A DNA stretch of 17,137 bases from Mageeibacillus sp. UBA1212 (GTDB lineage Bacteria; Bacillota; Clostridia; UBA1212), in assembly GCA_002309655.1 (NCBI GenBank), contig DBXM01000009.1, positions 1-17,137 of the forward strand, read 5' to 3'. A program made the position numbers and the translations under genes. A model generated the notes under the pieces. It was not told the DNA's origin. It did no database searches and was given only the letters and a program-made list of their open reading frames with translations. This document shows positions 6,085-13,257 of the stretch, one piece after another; position 1 is the first letter of the stretch, and each line of letters starts with the position of its first letter.

Positions 6085-7893
6085 TTATTCTTCGGGATAT
6101 TTTTCGATCAGCGCCGCCAGGTTCACCGCCGTCTCCCAAGGGCGGCAGAGCGTTCCCGCCTGATTCCCGCCGTCGTAGTATTCGCTCCACGCGCCGAAGC
6201 GGTCACGTTGCGCCAGCATCAGCTCCGCCAGCCCGCGGTCGAACCCCTGCCCGTACATCAGGAACCCGTACTCGAACCCGACGATCCGGCTGCGGGAATT
6301 CAAACTTTCGCGGACCGAAGCGGCCGCTTTGACGATCAGGTCCCCCGGGATCAGGCCTTGGGAACCTGTAAAACAGGGGGAGAGGAGCGCCGCCGCGACG
6401 TCGAACCGTTTTCCGTAGAGGCCGGGGAAAAGCGGCGGGAGATCGAGAGACAGGCACGCGGGGCAGACGTAGTCGCCGTTTTTGTTGCGGAAGCTGACGC
6501 CGAAGCCGTGGCCGCACGCGCGAACGCCTCCGGGCCTGAAAAGCGGGGCCTCCGAATGGTCTTCGAGCGGTCTGTTGCAGTAAAACAGGCCGTTTTCGCC
6601 TGCGAAATTCGCGGTGAAACGGTTTTCTATAAGAGCTTTGGCAGCTTCGAGAAGGTCGGCCGCGCCGGCGCCGAGGTATTCCTTGATGAACGGGACGGAA
6701 AGCGCTTCGGTGATCGCGCGGTGGAAGAGCGCCGTTGCCTCCATTGAGCCGTCAGCAATCACGCTTCTGGGGAGAAGGCCGCCGGCGATATATGTCTCGT
6801 CGCCGTTAAAGGGCAGCGTGCCGCAGGTCGAGAGCTCCGCCTGCTGCGAAAGAAGGCAGTACTTTATAAGGGGCAGCGCCTTCCGGACCGTCGCGTCGTC
6901 GCCTGTCGCGCGGAGATACGCGGTGAACATCAGAACGAGGTAGCCGGTGATCTCGACGCGGTCGTTTTCGTGGACGTGAAAAGCGCTCTCGGACATTCCC
7001 TGGGCGTTTTGGACCCTGCCGTGCGCCTCGAAAACGGACGTGTAAAACTCAAGCATCCTGCGCGCGTTTTCGTACGCCCCCGCCGCCAGAAAGAACCTGA
7101 ACACACCGTAGTTGTCGCGCACGTAGCTCAGGTGGTAGTTGTACCCCGCGAGAACGGCGCCGGTTTCAGCCTGCTGCGCGGAAATGACGTCGAAACCGTC
7201 GAGAATCTCCTTCGAAAACGGTGAGTTTTTTGACGCGGGAACGTCGCTCTCCGGGAAAAGAAGAGGGGAACCGCCAAGCGGCGCGGCTGCGGGCGACTCG
7301 AGAAAAGAGAACATGACGTCCGCGATTCCGACTTCAAGGCCGCAGGCGAAAAGCGCCTCCGGGGTTTCAGAAAAGAAGACCGATATAAGGGCCCTTCCCG
7401 AGACGTCGATCTCAAGCTCCGTGGCGGATATTTTCCGGCGCACGGCGTCGCCTCCTGTTTTGATCAAAAGGTAGCGAAAACGGTTCGAGGTGTAGCCGTG
7501 CGGCCTGCCGTTTTCGAAGCTGTATACGTAGACGAGTGCGCCAGGCTCGGTGACTGCCATTTCGGCGCCGTCAAGGACGGTCTCAAACGCCGGCGCGTTT
7601 TTGAGGGAGAGCCTGAAGCGTACGTTTCCCGAGACCGCACGGTGGAACGAGGCGGAACCGGGAGGCACAAGGTCGAGCATTTTCGCGCCGGTCAAAGTGT
7701 GTGAAAAGCAGACGCGCGAGTGCTTAACTGTATCCGCTGAAGCTCCGACGCCGGTTTCCGGACTCGCGCCGTCGCCGCACACAGACAGCGTAAAAGCGTC
7801 CGGAGACGAGTACTCCGGCCCGAACGCCTGAAAAATATCGGCGCCCCTTCCGTAGACGCAGACCTTTCCGTTTCCGAGACAATGAACGGTCAT
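6085..7893 (-). CDS. Six-hairpin glycosidase-like protein (GH15-type fold)
   Basis: A 602-aa protein with no signal peptide, so cytoplasmic. The N-terminal half (1-235) is beta-rich and resembles the supersandwich that precedes (alpha/alpha)6 barrels. The C-terminal half has the spaced helices and motifs of glucoamylase-like enzymes: YNYHLSYVRDNYG (251-263), FNGDETYI (362-369, acidic catalytic candidate), GAWSEYYDGG (567-576, a second acidic candidate at E571) and CRPWETAVN (583-591). A Cys group, C460 and C477-x2-C480, looks like a small metal knuckle inserted in the barrel. GH15 acts on alpha-glucosides; here the substrate is unproven, and GH63/GH65-like or phosphorylase activity is possible. 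The start ATG at 7893 has GGAGG nine bases upstream; the frame open to 8364 lacks a ribosome site and overlaps the divergent transporter. Fold class is likely; activity is inferred. Confidence 0.72.
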   Translation of the reverse strand: MTVHCLGNGKVCVYGRGADIFQAFGPEYSSPDAFTLSVCGDGASPETGVGASADTVKHSRVCFSHTLTGAKMLDLVPPGSASFHRAVSGNVRFRLSLKNAPAFETVLDGAEMAVTEPGALVYVYSFENGRPHGYTSNRFRYLLIKTGGDAVRRKISATELEIDVSGRALISVFFSETPEALFACGLEVGIADVMFSFLESPAAAPLGGSPLLFPESDVPASKNSPFSKEILDGFDVISAQQAETGAVLAGYNYHLSYVRDNYGVFRFFLAAGAYENARRMLEFYTSVFEAHGRVQNAQGMSESAFHVHENDRVEITGYLVLMFTAYLRATGDDATVRKALPLIKYCLLSQQAELSTCGTLPFNGDETYIAGGLLPRSVIADGSMEATALFHRAITEALSVPFIKEYLGAGAADLLEAAKALIENRFTANFAGENGLFYCNRPLEDHSEAPLFRPGGVRACGHGFGVSFRNKNGDYVCPACLSLDLPPLFPGLYGKRFDVAAALLSPCFTGSQGLIPGDLIVKAAASVRESLNSRSRIVGFEYGFLMYGQGFDRGLAELMLAQRDRFGAWSEYYDGGNQAGTLCRPWETAVNLAALIEKYPEE

Positions 7894-7917
7894 TTCAAAC
7901 CACCTCCCGCCGCCTTT

Positions 7918-7926
7918 ATTATACCA
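7918..7926 (-). promoter_or_regulatory. Extended -10 promoter of the six-hairpin gene
   Basis: On the minus strand TGG-TATAAT (7926-7918) fits the TGnTATAAT extended -10, and no good -35 is visible. The leader is short, about 18 bases, ending in the GGGAGG ribosome site (7907-7902). Confidence 0.6.
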
Positions 7927-7977
7927 TTTTCCGGCCGCAATAAAAGCGGAAAAAGCGCTTAATACTCCGGGTGCCTG

Positions 7978-8006
7978 ATGACTTTTCCCGGGCTGTAGTG
8001 TATAAT
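7978..8006 (+). promoter_or_regulatory. Promoter of the cation exporter gene
   Basis: ATGACT (7978-7983) and a perfect TATAAT (8001-8006) are 17 bases apart. Divergent from the 7918-7926 promoter, with the palindrome AAGCGCTT (7953-7960) between them. Confidence 0.6.
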
Positions 8007-8012
8007 AGACAT

Positions 8013-8121
8013 AAAGAAGGTGAAGACGCGGGCGCGAAAGCCGCGGAAAAGCATCCGGCTGGCGCGCTTTAAGATTTGAGATGAGACTTTCTAGAGTGGA
8101 CTTTAAGAGAGGCGCGTTTAT
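8013..8121 (+). promoter_or_regulatory. Long, probably structured 5' leader of the exporter gene
   Basis: About 109 bases separate the predicted transcript start from the ATG, much more than for other genes here. A hairpin can form at 8027-8045 (six pairs with one bulged G, loop GCGAAA), and AAAGC (8048-8052) can pair with GCTTT (8066-8070). CTTTAAGA appears twice (8067-8074 and 8101-8108). I see no match to the yybP-ykoY (Mn) or NiCo riboswitch cores as I know them. It may be a metal-responsive leader of an unrecognised class, or just a long untranslated region. Confidence 0.35.
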
Positions 8122-9264
8122 ATGAACAAGCAGAACGAAGACATCGCCGTCATCACGGAAAACAGAGAGAAAACGATAGTAAAAACGAGCGTCGTAGGCA
8201 TCGTGACCAATATACTTCTGGTTGGCTTCAAGGCGTTTGTCGGCCTGGTGTCGAATTCGATCGCGGTGATTCTCGACGCGGTCAACAACCTTTCCGACGC
8301 GCTCTCGTCGGTCGTGACGATCATCGGCGCCAAGCTCGGGGCGAAGCAGCCCGACAAAAAGCACCCGCTCGGCTACGGCAGAATCGAATACCTCAGCTCA
8401 ATGATAGTCGCCGCGCTCGTTCTCTACGCCGGCATCACGTCGCTTGTTGAGTCGATCAAAAAGATCATCCACCCGGAAGCGGCCGACTACGGCACCGTGT
8501 CGATCGTGATCATTTCCGTCGCCATCGTTGTCAAGCTGCTGCTCGGCCTGTACGTAAAAAAACAGGGCAAAAAAGTCAACTCGGGCGCTCTTGTGGCCTC
8601 GGGTTCTGACGCGCTTTTCGACGCGATCCTTTCCGCTTCGGTTCTCGCTTCCGCGGTCGTTTTCTTGATCTGGGGAGTGTCGCTCGAGGCGTACGTCGGC
8701 GTCGTGATCGCGGGCTTCATTATTAAGGCCGGTATCGAGATGATGATCGAGACGCTGAACGACATTATCGGAAAGCGCGAGGACGCGGAGACGACGAAGG
8801 AGCTGAAGGAGATCATCTGCGCGGAGGAGGGCGTGCTCGGAGCGTACGACGTCACGCTTTTCAACTACGGTCCCGGCAAAAACTACGGTTCGGTCCACAT
8901 CGAGCTTCCGGACAACCTGAGCGTCGACGACGTCGACAAGATCACGCGGAAGCTGCAGAACACGGTTTTCCGCAAGACGGGCGTCATTCTTACGGGCATC
9001 GGAGTCTATTCTTTCAACACCTCCGACGACGAGGCGGCGCAGATGCGAAACGCTGTTCAGAAGACCGTGATGGCGCACGACTGGGCGCTGCAGATGCACG
9101 GTTTTTACGCCGACACGGTTGAGAAAACGGTCCGCTTCGACGTGGTTCTCAGCTTCGACGTCGACCGCAGGGAAGCGATCGAGACGCTTTACGGCGAGGT
9201 GAAGGCGCTTTACCCGGACTACGACGTACTGGTCGTTCCCGACGTGGACGTGGCGGATATATAG
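8122..9264 (+). CDS. CDF family cation efflux transporter, probably Mn-type
   Basis: A 380-aa cation diffusion facilitator that exports divalent metal in exchange for protons at the inner membrane. Six membrane segments fall in about 22-205. Metal-site residues are N55-x3-D59 in TM2 (DAVNNLSDALSS) and D163-x3-D167 in TM5 (GSDALFDAIL). The Asn/Asp combination matches what is known of MntE-like manganese exporters, so Mn is the best guess over Zn. The loop motif HPLGYGRIEYLSSM (81-94) is diagnostic of the family. After the usual cytoplasmic ferredoxin-like domain (about 225-300) about 80 further residues look like a second copy of the same fold (HGFYADTVEKTVRFDVVLSF), making the protein longer than the common 300 aa. 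The start ATG at 8122 follows AAGAGAGG by about nine bases. Single-gene transcript with a long leader. Confidence 0.9.
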   Translation: MNKQNEDIAVITENREKTIVKTSVVGIVTNILLVGFKAFVGLVSNSIAVILDAVNNLSDALSSVVTIIGAKLGAKQPDKKHPLGYGRIEYLSSMIVAALVLYAGITSLVESIKKIIHPEAADYGTVSIVIISVAIVVKLLLGLYVKKQGKKVNSGALVASGSDALFDAILSASVLASAVVFLIWGVSLEAYVGVVIAGFIIKAGIEMMIETLNDIIGKREDAETTKELKEIICAEEGVLGAYDVTLFNYGPGKNYGSVHIELPDNLSVDDVDKITRKLQNTVFRKTGVILTGIGVYSFNTSDDEAAQMRNAVQKTVMAHDWALQMHGFYADTVEKTVRFDVVLSFDVDRREAIETLYGEVKALYPDYDVLVVPDVDVADI

Positions 9265-9266
9265 TA

Positions 9267-9281
9267 CGGAACGCAGTTCCG
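9267..9281 (+). other. Small stem-loop just after the exporter gene
   Basis: CGGAAC-GCA-GTTCCG is a perfect six-pair hairpin two bases after the stop codon. It lacks a U-tract (followed by GTGCTAAAATTT), so it is not a standard terminator, but it may protect the 3' end or contribute to termination. Confidence 0.35.
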
Positions 9282-9324
9282 GTGCTAAAATTTGTGAAAA
9301 ATACATTCTTTTGCGGGATTTTGC

Positions 9325-9353
9325 TTGAAATCAGCGGGGAGAAGTTGTAGAAT
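9325..9353 (+). promoter_or_regulatory. Strong promoter of the surface-protein gene
   Basis: TTGAAA (9325-9330) and TAGAAT (9348-9353) are separated by 17 bases. The predicted transcript start is near 9360. Confidence 0.7.
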
Positions 9354-9357
9354 ATGA

Positions 9358-9377
9358 CCACATGTGGCAGTTTGCCA
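9358..9377 (+). promoter_or_regulatory. Palindrome and 5'-terminal hairpin in the surface-protein leader
   Basis: CCACATGTGG (9358-9367) is a perfect 10-bp palindrome over the predicted start site, suited to an operator. It overlaps TGGCA-GTT-TGCCA (9365-9377), which would fold as a hairpin at the very 5' end of the mRNA, a feature known to stabilise abundant transcripts. It is followed by an AU-rich spacer and an optimal AGGAGGT (9387-9393) six bases from the ATG. Confidence 0.5.
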
Positions 9378-9398
9378 TAAATTTATAGGAGGTAAACA

Positions 9399-10913
9399 AT
9401 GAAAAAACTTCTTGCATTAGTTCTTTCCGTTGCCATGATCCTTTCTCTGGTAATGGTTAGCAATGTTTCTGCTGCCGGAGTGTTCTGCGCCGACGTATTC
9501 ACGCTTAACAACGCAGAGGGCGGCACAGTCAACAACTGCGGCGCCGTTAATGACCTTGGTCAGATCAAAGGATTCGTCGACGCCGGCGCTACGGTCATCC
9601 ACGCGGCCGGCTGGTATCTCCCCGAGTCCGAGATGGACGACATCGGCTACCAGACTGACGACGGAGAGATCACCTGGGGCAAATCGTACGTTGACGAGAA
9701 TATCTATGGACCGCTTAACAGCACGCTTCCGCTCAGGTACAATCTCGACGCTCCGATCCTTGAGGGTTCCCACACCTTCAGAATCGTTGCGCACCTTGTC
9801 AACGGTACAGTAGTCACCGCTTTCGAGACCGTGTACAAGAATGACGATACCGTCATCGCCGAGTGGGCTAACATCAACACCGGAGCTGACGGCGCCGGCA
9901 TCGGCCTCTGGCTCAAGCAGCCCGGACAGTACGCCGCAGCCGCTTTCACGGCTACCGCAAGCTTCGACGCCATCCGCACCCCGATCAACTGGTCTTCCAG
10001 ACCTGACAAGGATCAGCCCGAGACTTACGAGATGTTGATCTACAGATTCTACAACAACATCGAGAACTCCCTCACCAAGACTCCTCTGGTAAGACAGGAA
10101 TACTCTCCCGACGGTGACCACGTCGGCGGAGACGCTATGGAATTCGAGGCTCTTCCGAAGGGTCAGTACGTGTTCGCGATCCGTCTGCTCAGCCAGGAGA
10201 ACGGAGGCTACTTCGTAATCCCGGTCAAAGGAAACACTGAAAAGGCTATTTACGCGACCAACGTTGGCGACGGCACTCAGACCTTCAACTTCGGCGTCAG
10301 ATCCTTCGAGAAGGACGCCATCTACGGCGCTCTGCCCGAGATCACCGACACTCCGGATCCGGCAACTGTTGTTGGCAGCTCTTTCGACTCGTTCTATGTT
10401 AACGACGAACTCAACTTCGGCGAGGGCGACGGCGGTGCTTCCGGCAAGCTCGACAAACATGACAGAACCGTTGACGGCTCCGACGGCAGCGTTACCAAGT
10501 TAGTCATCCGCGGCTGGGTAGGCTTTGCTGACGAGATCGAATCGTTCGGCTACAAGATCGGCGACGCCGCTCCTGTTTACGGCGATTTCAAGACGACCAC
10601 CGAAGCGGGAGTGCTCGGCGCGGGCGGACCTCTCGCCTCCAGATTCGCGATTGAGATCGACGCTACGAACATCAAGGGCGAAAAGACCGTTGTAGCGGTT
10701 GTCAAACTGCTCAACCGTGAGGAGCCCGTTCTTATGGACGGCAACTACGGCGGTGCCAACACCAGCTTCACGTTCATCGGTGTTCCCGGTGAAGAACCCG
10801 GCGGTGAAGTTCCTCAGCCTCCGACGGGCGACGCAACCGTTGCGATGTTCGCGGTTATCGTTGTTCTCGCTATGAGCGCTGCGTTCGTTTTCATCCGCAG
10901 GAAATCCTATTGA
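9399..10913 (+). CDS. Secreted surface protein with PPTGD C-terminal anchor
   Basis: A 504-aa exported protein of unknown function. Residues 1-25 are a signal peptide (MKKLLALVLSVAMIL, cleavage after VSA or VSAA). The C-terminus has a Gly/Pro-rich linker, PPTGD (474-478), a hydrophobic segment (480-498) and RRKSY. This has the order of a sortase anchor with a variant of LPXTG, or else a simple C-terminal membrane anchor. Two beta-rich domains appear related: 71-136 (GWYLPESEMDDIGYQ...HTFRIVAHLVNG) and 372-440 (GWVGFADEIESFGYK...KTVVAVVKLLNR). A third, different domain (about 145-310, YEMLIYRFYNN, GQYVFAIRLLSQ) lies between. No catalytic motif is recognised; binding or cell-surface structure is more likely. 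Strong promoter, 5' hairpin, optimal ribosome site and perfect terminator suggest abundant, single-gene expression. There is no sortase gene in the window. Confidence 0.85.
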   Translation: MKKLLALVLSVAMILSLVMVSNVSAAGVFCADVFTLNNAEGGTVNNCGAVNDLGQIKGFVDAGATVIHAAGWYLPESEMDDIGYQTDDGEITWGKSYVDENIYGPLNSTLPLRYNLDAPILEGSHTFRIVAHLVNGTVVTAFETVYKNDDTVIAEWANINTGADGAGIGLWLKQPGQYAAAAFTATASFDAIRTPINWSSRPDKDQPETYEMLIYRFYNNIENSLTKTPLVRQEYSPDGDHVGGDAMEFEALPKGQYVFAIRLLSQENGGYFVIPVKGNTEKAIYATNVGDGTQTFNFGVRSFEKDAIYGALPEITDTPDPATVVGSSFDSFYVNDELNFGEGDGGASGKLDKHDRTVDGSDGSVTKLVIRGWVGFADEIESFGYKIGDAAPVYGDFKTTTEAGVLGAGGPLASRFAIEIDATNIKGEKTVVAVVKLLNREEPVLMDGNYGGANTSFTFIGVPGEEPGGEVPQPPTGDATVAMFAVIVVLAMSAAFVFIRRKSY

Positions 10914-10957
10914 GACAAAGCGCGCTCCGGCGTGCCGAATCTTAAATAAGTAAAAGG

Positions 10958-10984
10958 TCCGGACCTTCGGGTCCGGATTTTTTT
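10958..10984 (+). terminator. Intrinsic terminator with UUCG loop
   Basis: TCCGGACC (10958-10965), TTCG loop, GGTCCGGA (10970-10977): eight perfect pairs closed by a UUCG tetraloop and followed by seven T. It ends the surface-protein transcript and isolates it from the downstream operon. Confidence 0.95.
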
Positions 10985-11073
10985 GTCTTCCGGGGGCTAA
11001 AAAGGAGCTAAAACGGGCGGAAAAAGACTGCCGTGGGCGGTGCCGGAATCATGCTTAAATTCTTTTCGCGGGC

Positions 11074-11102
11074 TTTAAAACCCTGCGCGGACGTGGTATA
11101 AT
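11074..11102 (+). promoter_or_regulatory. Promoter of the glycyl radical enzyme operon
   Basis: TTTAAA (11074-11079), 17-base spacer, TATAAT (11097-11102), with TG at 11094-11095 making an extended -10. GGTAT-A-ATACC (11095-11105) is an inverted repeat over the -10 and could be an operator. Predicted start near 11109. Confidence 0.65.
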
Positions 11103-11117
11103 ACCGTTAGAATTATG

Positions 11118-11137
11118 CCTGCGCGCAAGCCGCGCGG
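11118..11137 (+). promoter_or_regulatory. GC-rich hairpin upstream of the GRE ribosome site
   Basis: GCGCG (11121-11125) pairs with CGCGC (11131-11135), extended by CC/GG around a bulged T. It ends four bases before the GGAG (11142-11145) of the GTG start at 11152. It could tune ribosome access; no alternative anti-structure is evident. Confidence 0.35.
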
Positions 11138-11151
11138 AAACGGAGCACACT

Positions 11152-13254
11152 GTGAGTAATATTTCCGAACTGAAAAGTGAGATTCTGAGCTTCCCGAAGG
11201 GCGTTTTCGCCCCTGAGATATTCAGGGCGCGCGGCCTGTCGGAGAGCAAAAATACAATTAACGCGAACGTTCGCGCGGACGGGCTCTACGCGCTTTTCGC
11301 CATGCCGGAGCCGCATATTTATAAAAACGACCTGATCGCGGGCAGCCTCAGGGACGTAATTCTCGAGGTGCCTGACGATGAGCGCGGGCGCGCGGCGGCG
11401 GTTTTCGCAAAATACCCGGAACGTACGTTTTCGTGCAACACCGACCACTTCGCGGCCGACTATTTCACGGCTGTCGAAAAGGGAATTCCCGGAATGATCC
11501 GCGACGTCGACGCTTCGGCGGAGAAGCACGCGGGCGACGCGGAGGCGACAGGCTTTTTGAAGGCGATGAAGAGGACGCTCGAGGGACTTTTGAAGCGCAT
11601 CGAAAACTACGCGGAAAAGGCCGAATCGCTGAAAGGCGCGGAGGGGTACGACGCGGAGAAACTCGATTTTATCGCGTGCAACATGCGGGCGCTTCTTGAG
11701 GGTGCGCCGGAGACGTTCGCGCAGGGGCTCCAGCTCGTGTGGATGATCCACAACTGCTTCGTGCTCGAGGGCAGGTACGCGATGGCTCTCGGAAGGATCG
11801 ACCGCTACCTTTATCCGCTCTATTTGAAGGATATCGCGAACGGAACGCTCACGGACGAACGCTGCGAGGAGCTTGTCGCCAACACGTTTGCGAAGATCTG
11901 CGAGTTCAGGTACAGGGGCTGCGACGACGTTGTCAACATCTGCATCGGCGGCGTCGACGAAGAGGGTGCGTGCTCGGTGAACGGGCTGTCGTACTGCGTT
12001 CTGCGCGCGGTGAGAGACGTGAACCTCCCCGGACCGAACCTTTCCGCGAGGATCACGCCGGACTGTCCGGACGAATTCCTGGACGAGTGCCTGAAGGTCA
12101 TCGGCACGGGTCTCGGATACCCGGCTCTGATGAACGATACGGTCAACATGGCGGCGCTTCTTAGAAAGGGCTACGAACTCAAGGACGTCAGAAACTACTG
12201 CATGGTTGGCTGCATCGAGAATTTCATCACCGGCATGCAGCCGCCGTGGTCGGACGGCAGGTTCGACCCGATCAACTACCTTGAGGCGATTCTCGTGGGT
12301 AAAACCGCTGAGGAACTCGATTCGATAGAGTCGATGGACGCGTTCATGAAGATCTACGAGGAGCGGCTCAAAGAGGGCGTTGAAAATTATATTGAGTGGA
12401 TGAGGCGAGGCCAGTTCGTGGCCGAGCCGGAAAACATGACGGCGCCTTTTCTGTCGTGCTTCTGCCAATGCTGCATCGAGAGAGGACGCGACATTAACAT
12501 GGGAGGCGCGAAGTATCCGTCGGCGCACGGCGCGGCGCTTATGGGCATAGGCACCGTCAGCGACTCTCTCGCGGCCATAGAGCGCGTTGTGTTCGAGGAC
12601 AGGAAAATACCCCTCTCGACGCTCGCGGCGGCAATTAAGGCCAATTATGAAGGCTACGGGGACATCAGAGAGACGGTGCTGGCCGCGCCGAAGTACGGGA
12701 ACAACGACGCGTTTGTCGACAAGTACGCGGTGTGGTACACGAGCACGCTTTCCGACATGTTCGACAGGTACACGACTCTTGACGGCGGACCTGTCTACAC
12801 GGCGCAGGCGGCCAACGTCTCGAACATTTACGCGGGCCACGGACTCGGCGCCACACCCGACGGAAGACTCGCGGGAAGACCTCTTTCCGACGCCGCCTCG
12901 CCGACGTACGGCTGCGACGTAAAGGGCGTCACGTCGACGCTTCTTAGCGTCTCCAAACCCGACTACACGCGCTGCGCCTGCGGCTCCGTCGTCAACCAGA
13001 AGTTTTCGCCCTCCGCTTTCAAGGACGGCAAGCGCGAAAAGCTCGCGCAGCTGATAAGGGTGTATTTTTCCCGCGGCGGCCAGGAGATCCAGATCAACTC
13101 CACGTCACGCGAGGTGCTTCAGGACGCAAGGATCCACCCCGAGAACTATCAGTCGCTCGTGGTGCGCGTGTCAGGTTTTTCGGCGCTGTACGTGACGCTC
13201 GCGGACGAGGTGCAGGACGACATTCTGAGCCGCACCCAGCATGAAGACGTATAA
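11152..13254 (+). CDS. Glycyl radical enzyme, Cys-X-Glu eliminase/dehydratase type
   Basis: A 700-aa member of the pyruvate formate-lyase superfamily. The C-terminal glycyl radical loop is RVSGFSALYV with G675 as the radical site, and the catalytic thiyl cysteine is C354 in YCMVGCIEN. A Glu two residues on (E356) is the general-base signature of diol/glycerol dehydratase, choline lyase and hydroxyproline dehydratase; PFL has Cys-Cys instead. Other family blocks are EPHIYKNDLIAGS near residue 60 and GLGATPDGRLAGRPLSDAASP near 565-585. It is about 80-150 residues shorter than these characterised eliminases, mostly on the N-terminal side of the cysteine. GCIEN in place of the usual Pro after Glu, and a Cys cluster SCFCQCC (435-441), are unusual. 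The start is a GTG with GGAG seven bases upstream. An activase follows three bases after the stop. Radical dehydration or cleavage of a polyol-like substrate is the best inference; no microcompartment gene is present. Confidence 0.87.
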   Translation: MSNISELKSEILSFPKGVFAPEIFRARGLSESKNTINANVRADGLYALFAMPEPHIYKNDLIAGSLRDVILEVPDDERGRAAAVFAKYPERTFSCNTDHFAADYFTAVEKGIPGMIRDVDASAEKHAGDAEATGFLKAMKRTLEGLLKRIENYAEKAESLKGAEGYDAEKLDFIACNMRALLEGAPETFAQGLQLVWMIHNCFVLEGRYAMALGRIDRYLYPLYLKDIANGTLTDERCEELVANTFAKICEFRYRGCDDVVNICIGGVDEEGACSVNGLSYCVLRAVRDVNLPGPNLSARITPDCPDEFLDECLKVIGTGLGYPALMNDTVNMAALLRKGYELKDVRNYCMVGCIENFITGMQPPWSDGRFDPINYLEAILVGKTAEELDSIESMDAFMKIYEERLKEGVENYIEWMRRGQFVAEPENMTAPFLSCFCQCCIERGRDINMGGAKYPSAHGAALMGIGTVSDSLAAIERVVFEDRKIPLSTLAAAIKANYEGYGDIRETVLAAPKYGNNDAFVDKYAVWYTSTLSDMFDRYTTLDGGPVYTAQAANVSNIYAGHGLGATPDGRLAGRPLSDAASPTYGCDVKGVTSTLLSVSKPDYTRCACGSVVNQKFSPSAFKDGKREKLAQLIRVYFSRGGQEIQINSTSREVLQDARIHPENYQSLVVRVSGFSALYVTLADEVQDDILSRTQHEDV

Positions 13255-13257
13255 GCT

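Noticed and set aside
8013..8121. yybP-ykoY or NiCo riboswitch
   Set aside because: The conserved cores I know for these classes are not present in the leader.
8398..9306. Minus-strand frames opposite the CDF exporter and, at 9417-10460, opposite the surface protein
   Set aside because: Antisense shadows of well-supported genes, with no motifs or ribosome sites.
11115..11159. 14-codon upstream ORF (ATG at 11115) overlapping the GRE GTG start
   Set aside because: No ribosome site before it, and the peptide lacks any attenuator-like codon run.
11113..12840. 575-codon open frame on the minus strand antisense to the glycyl radical enzyme
   Set aside because: Arg/Val/His-rich composition with no domain motif and no ribosome site. 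Such frames arise opposite GC-rich codons, and the plus strand carries unmistakable GRE motifs.
11152..13254. Annotation as true pyruvate formate-lyase
   Set aside because: The PFL Cys-Cys active site is missing; C354-I-E356 is the eliminase type.
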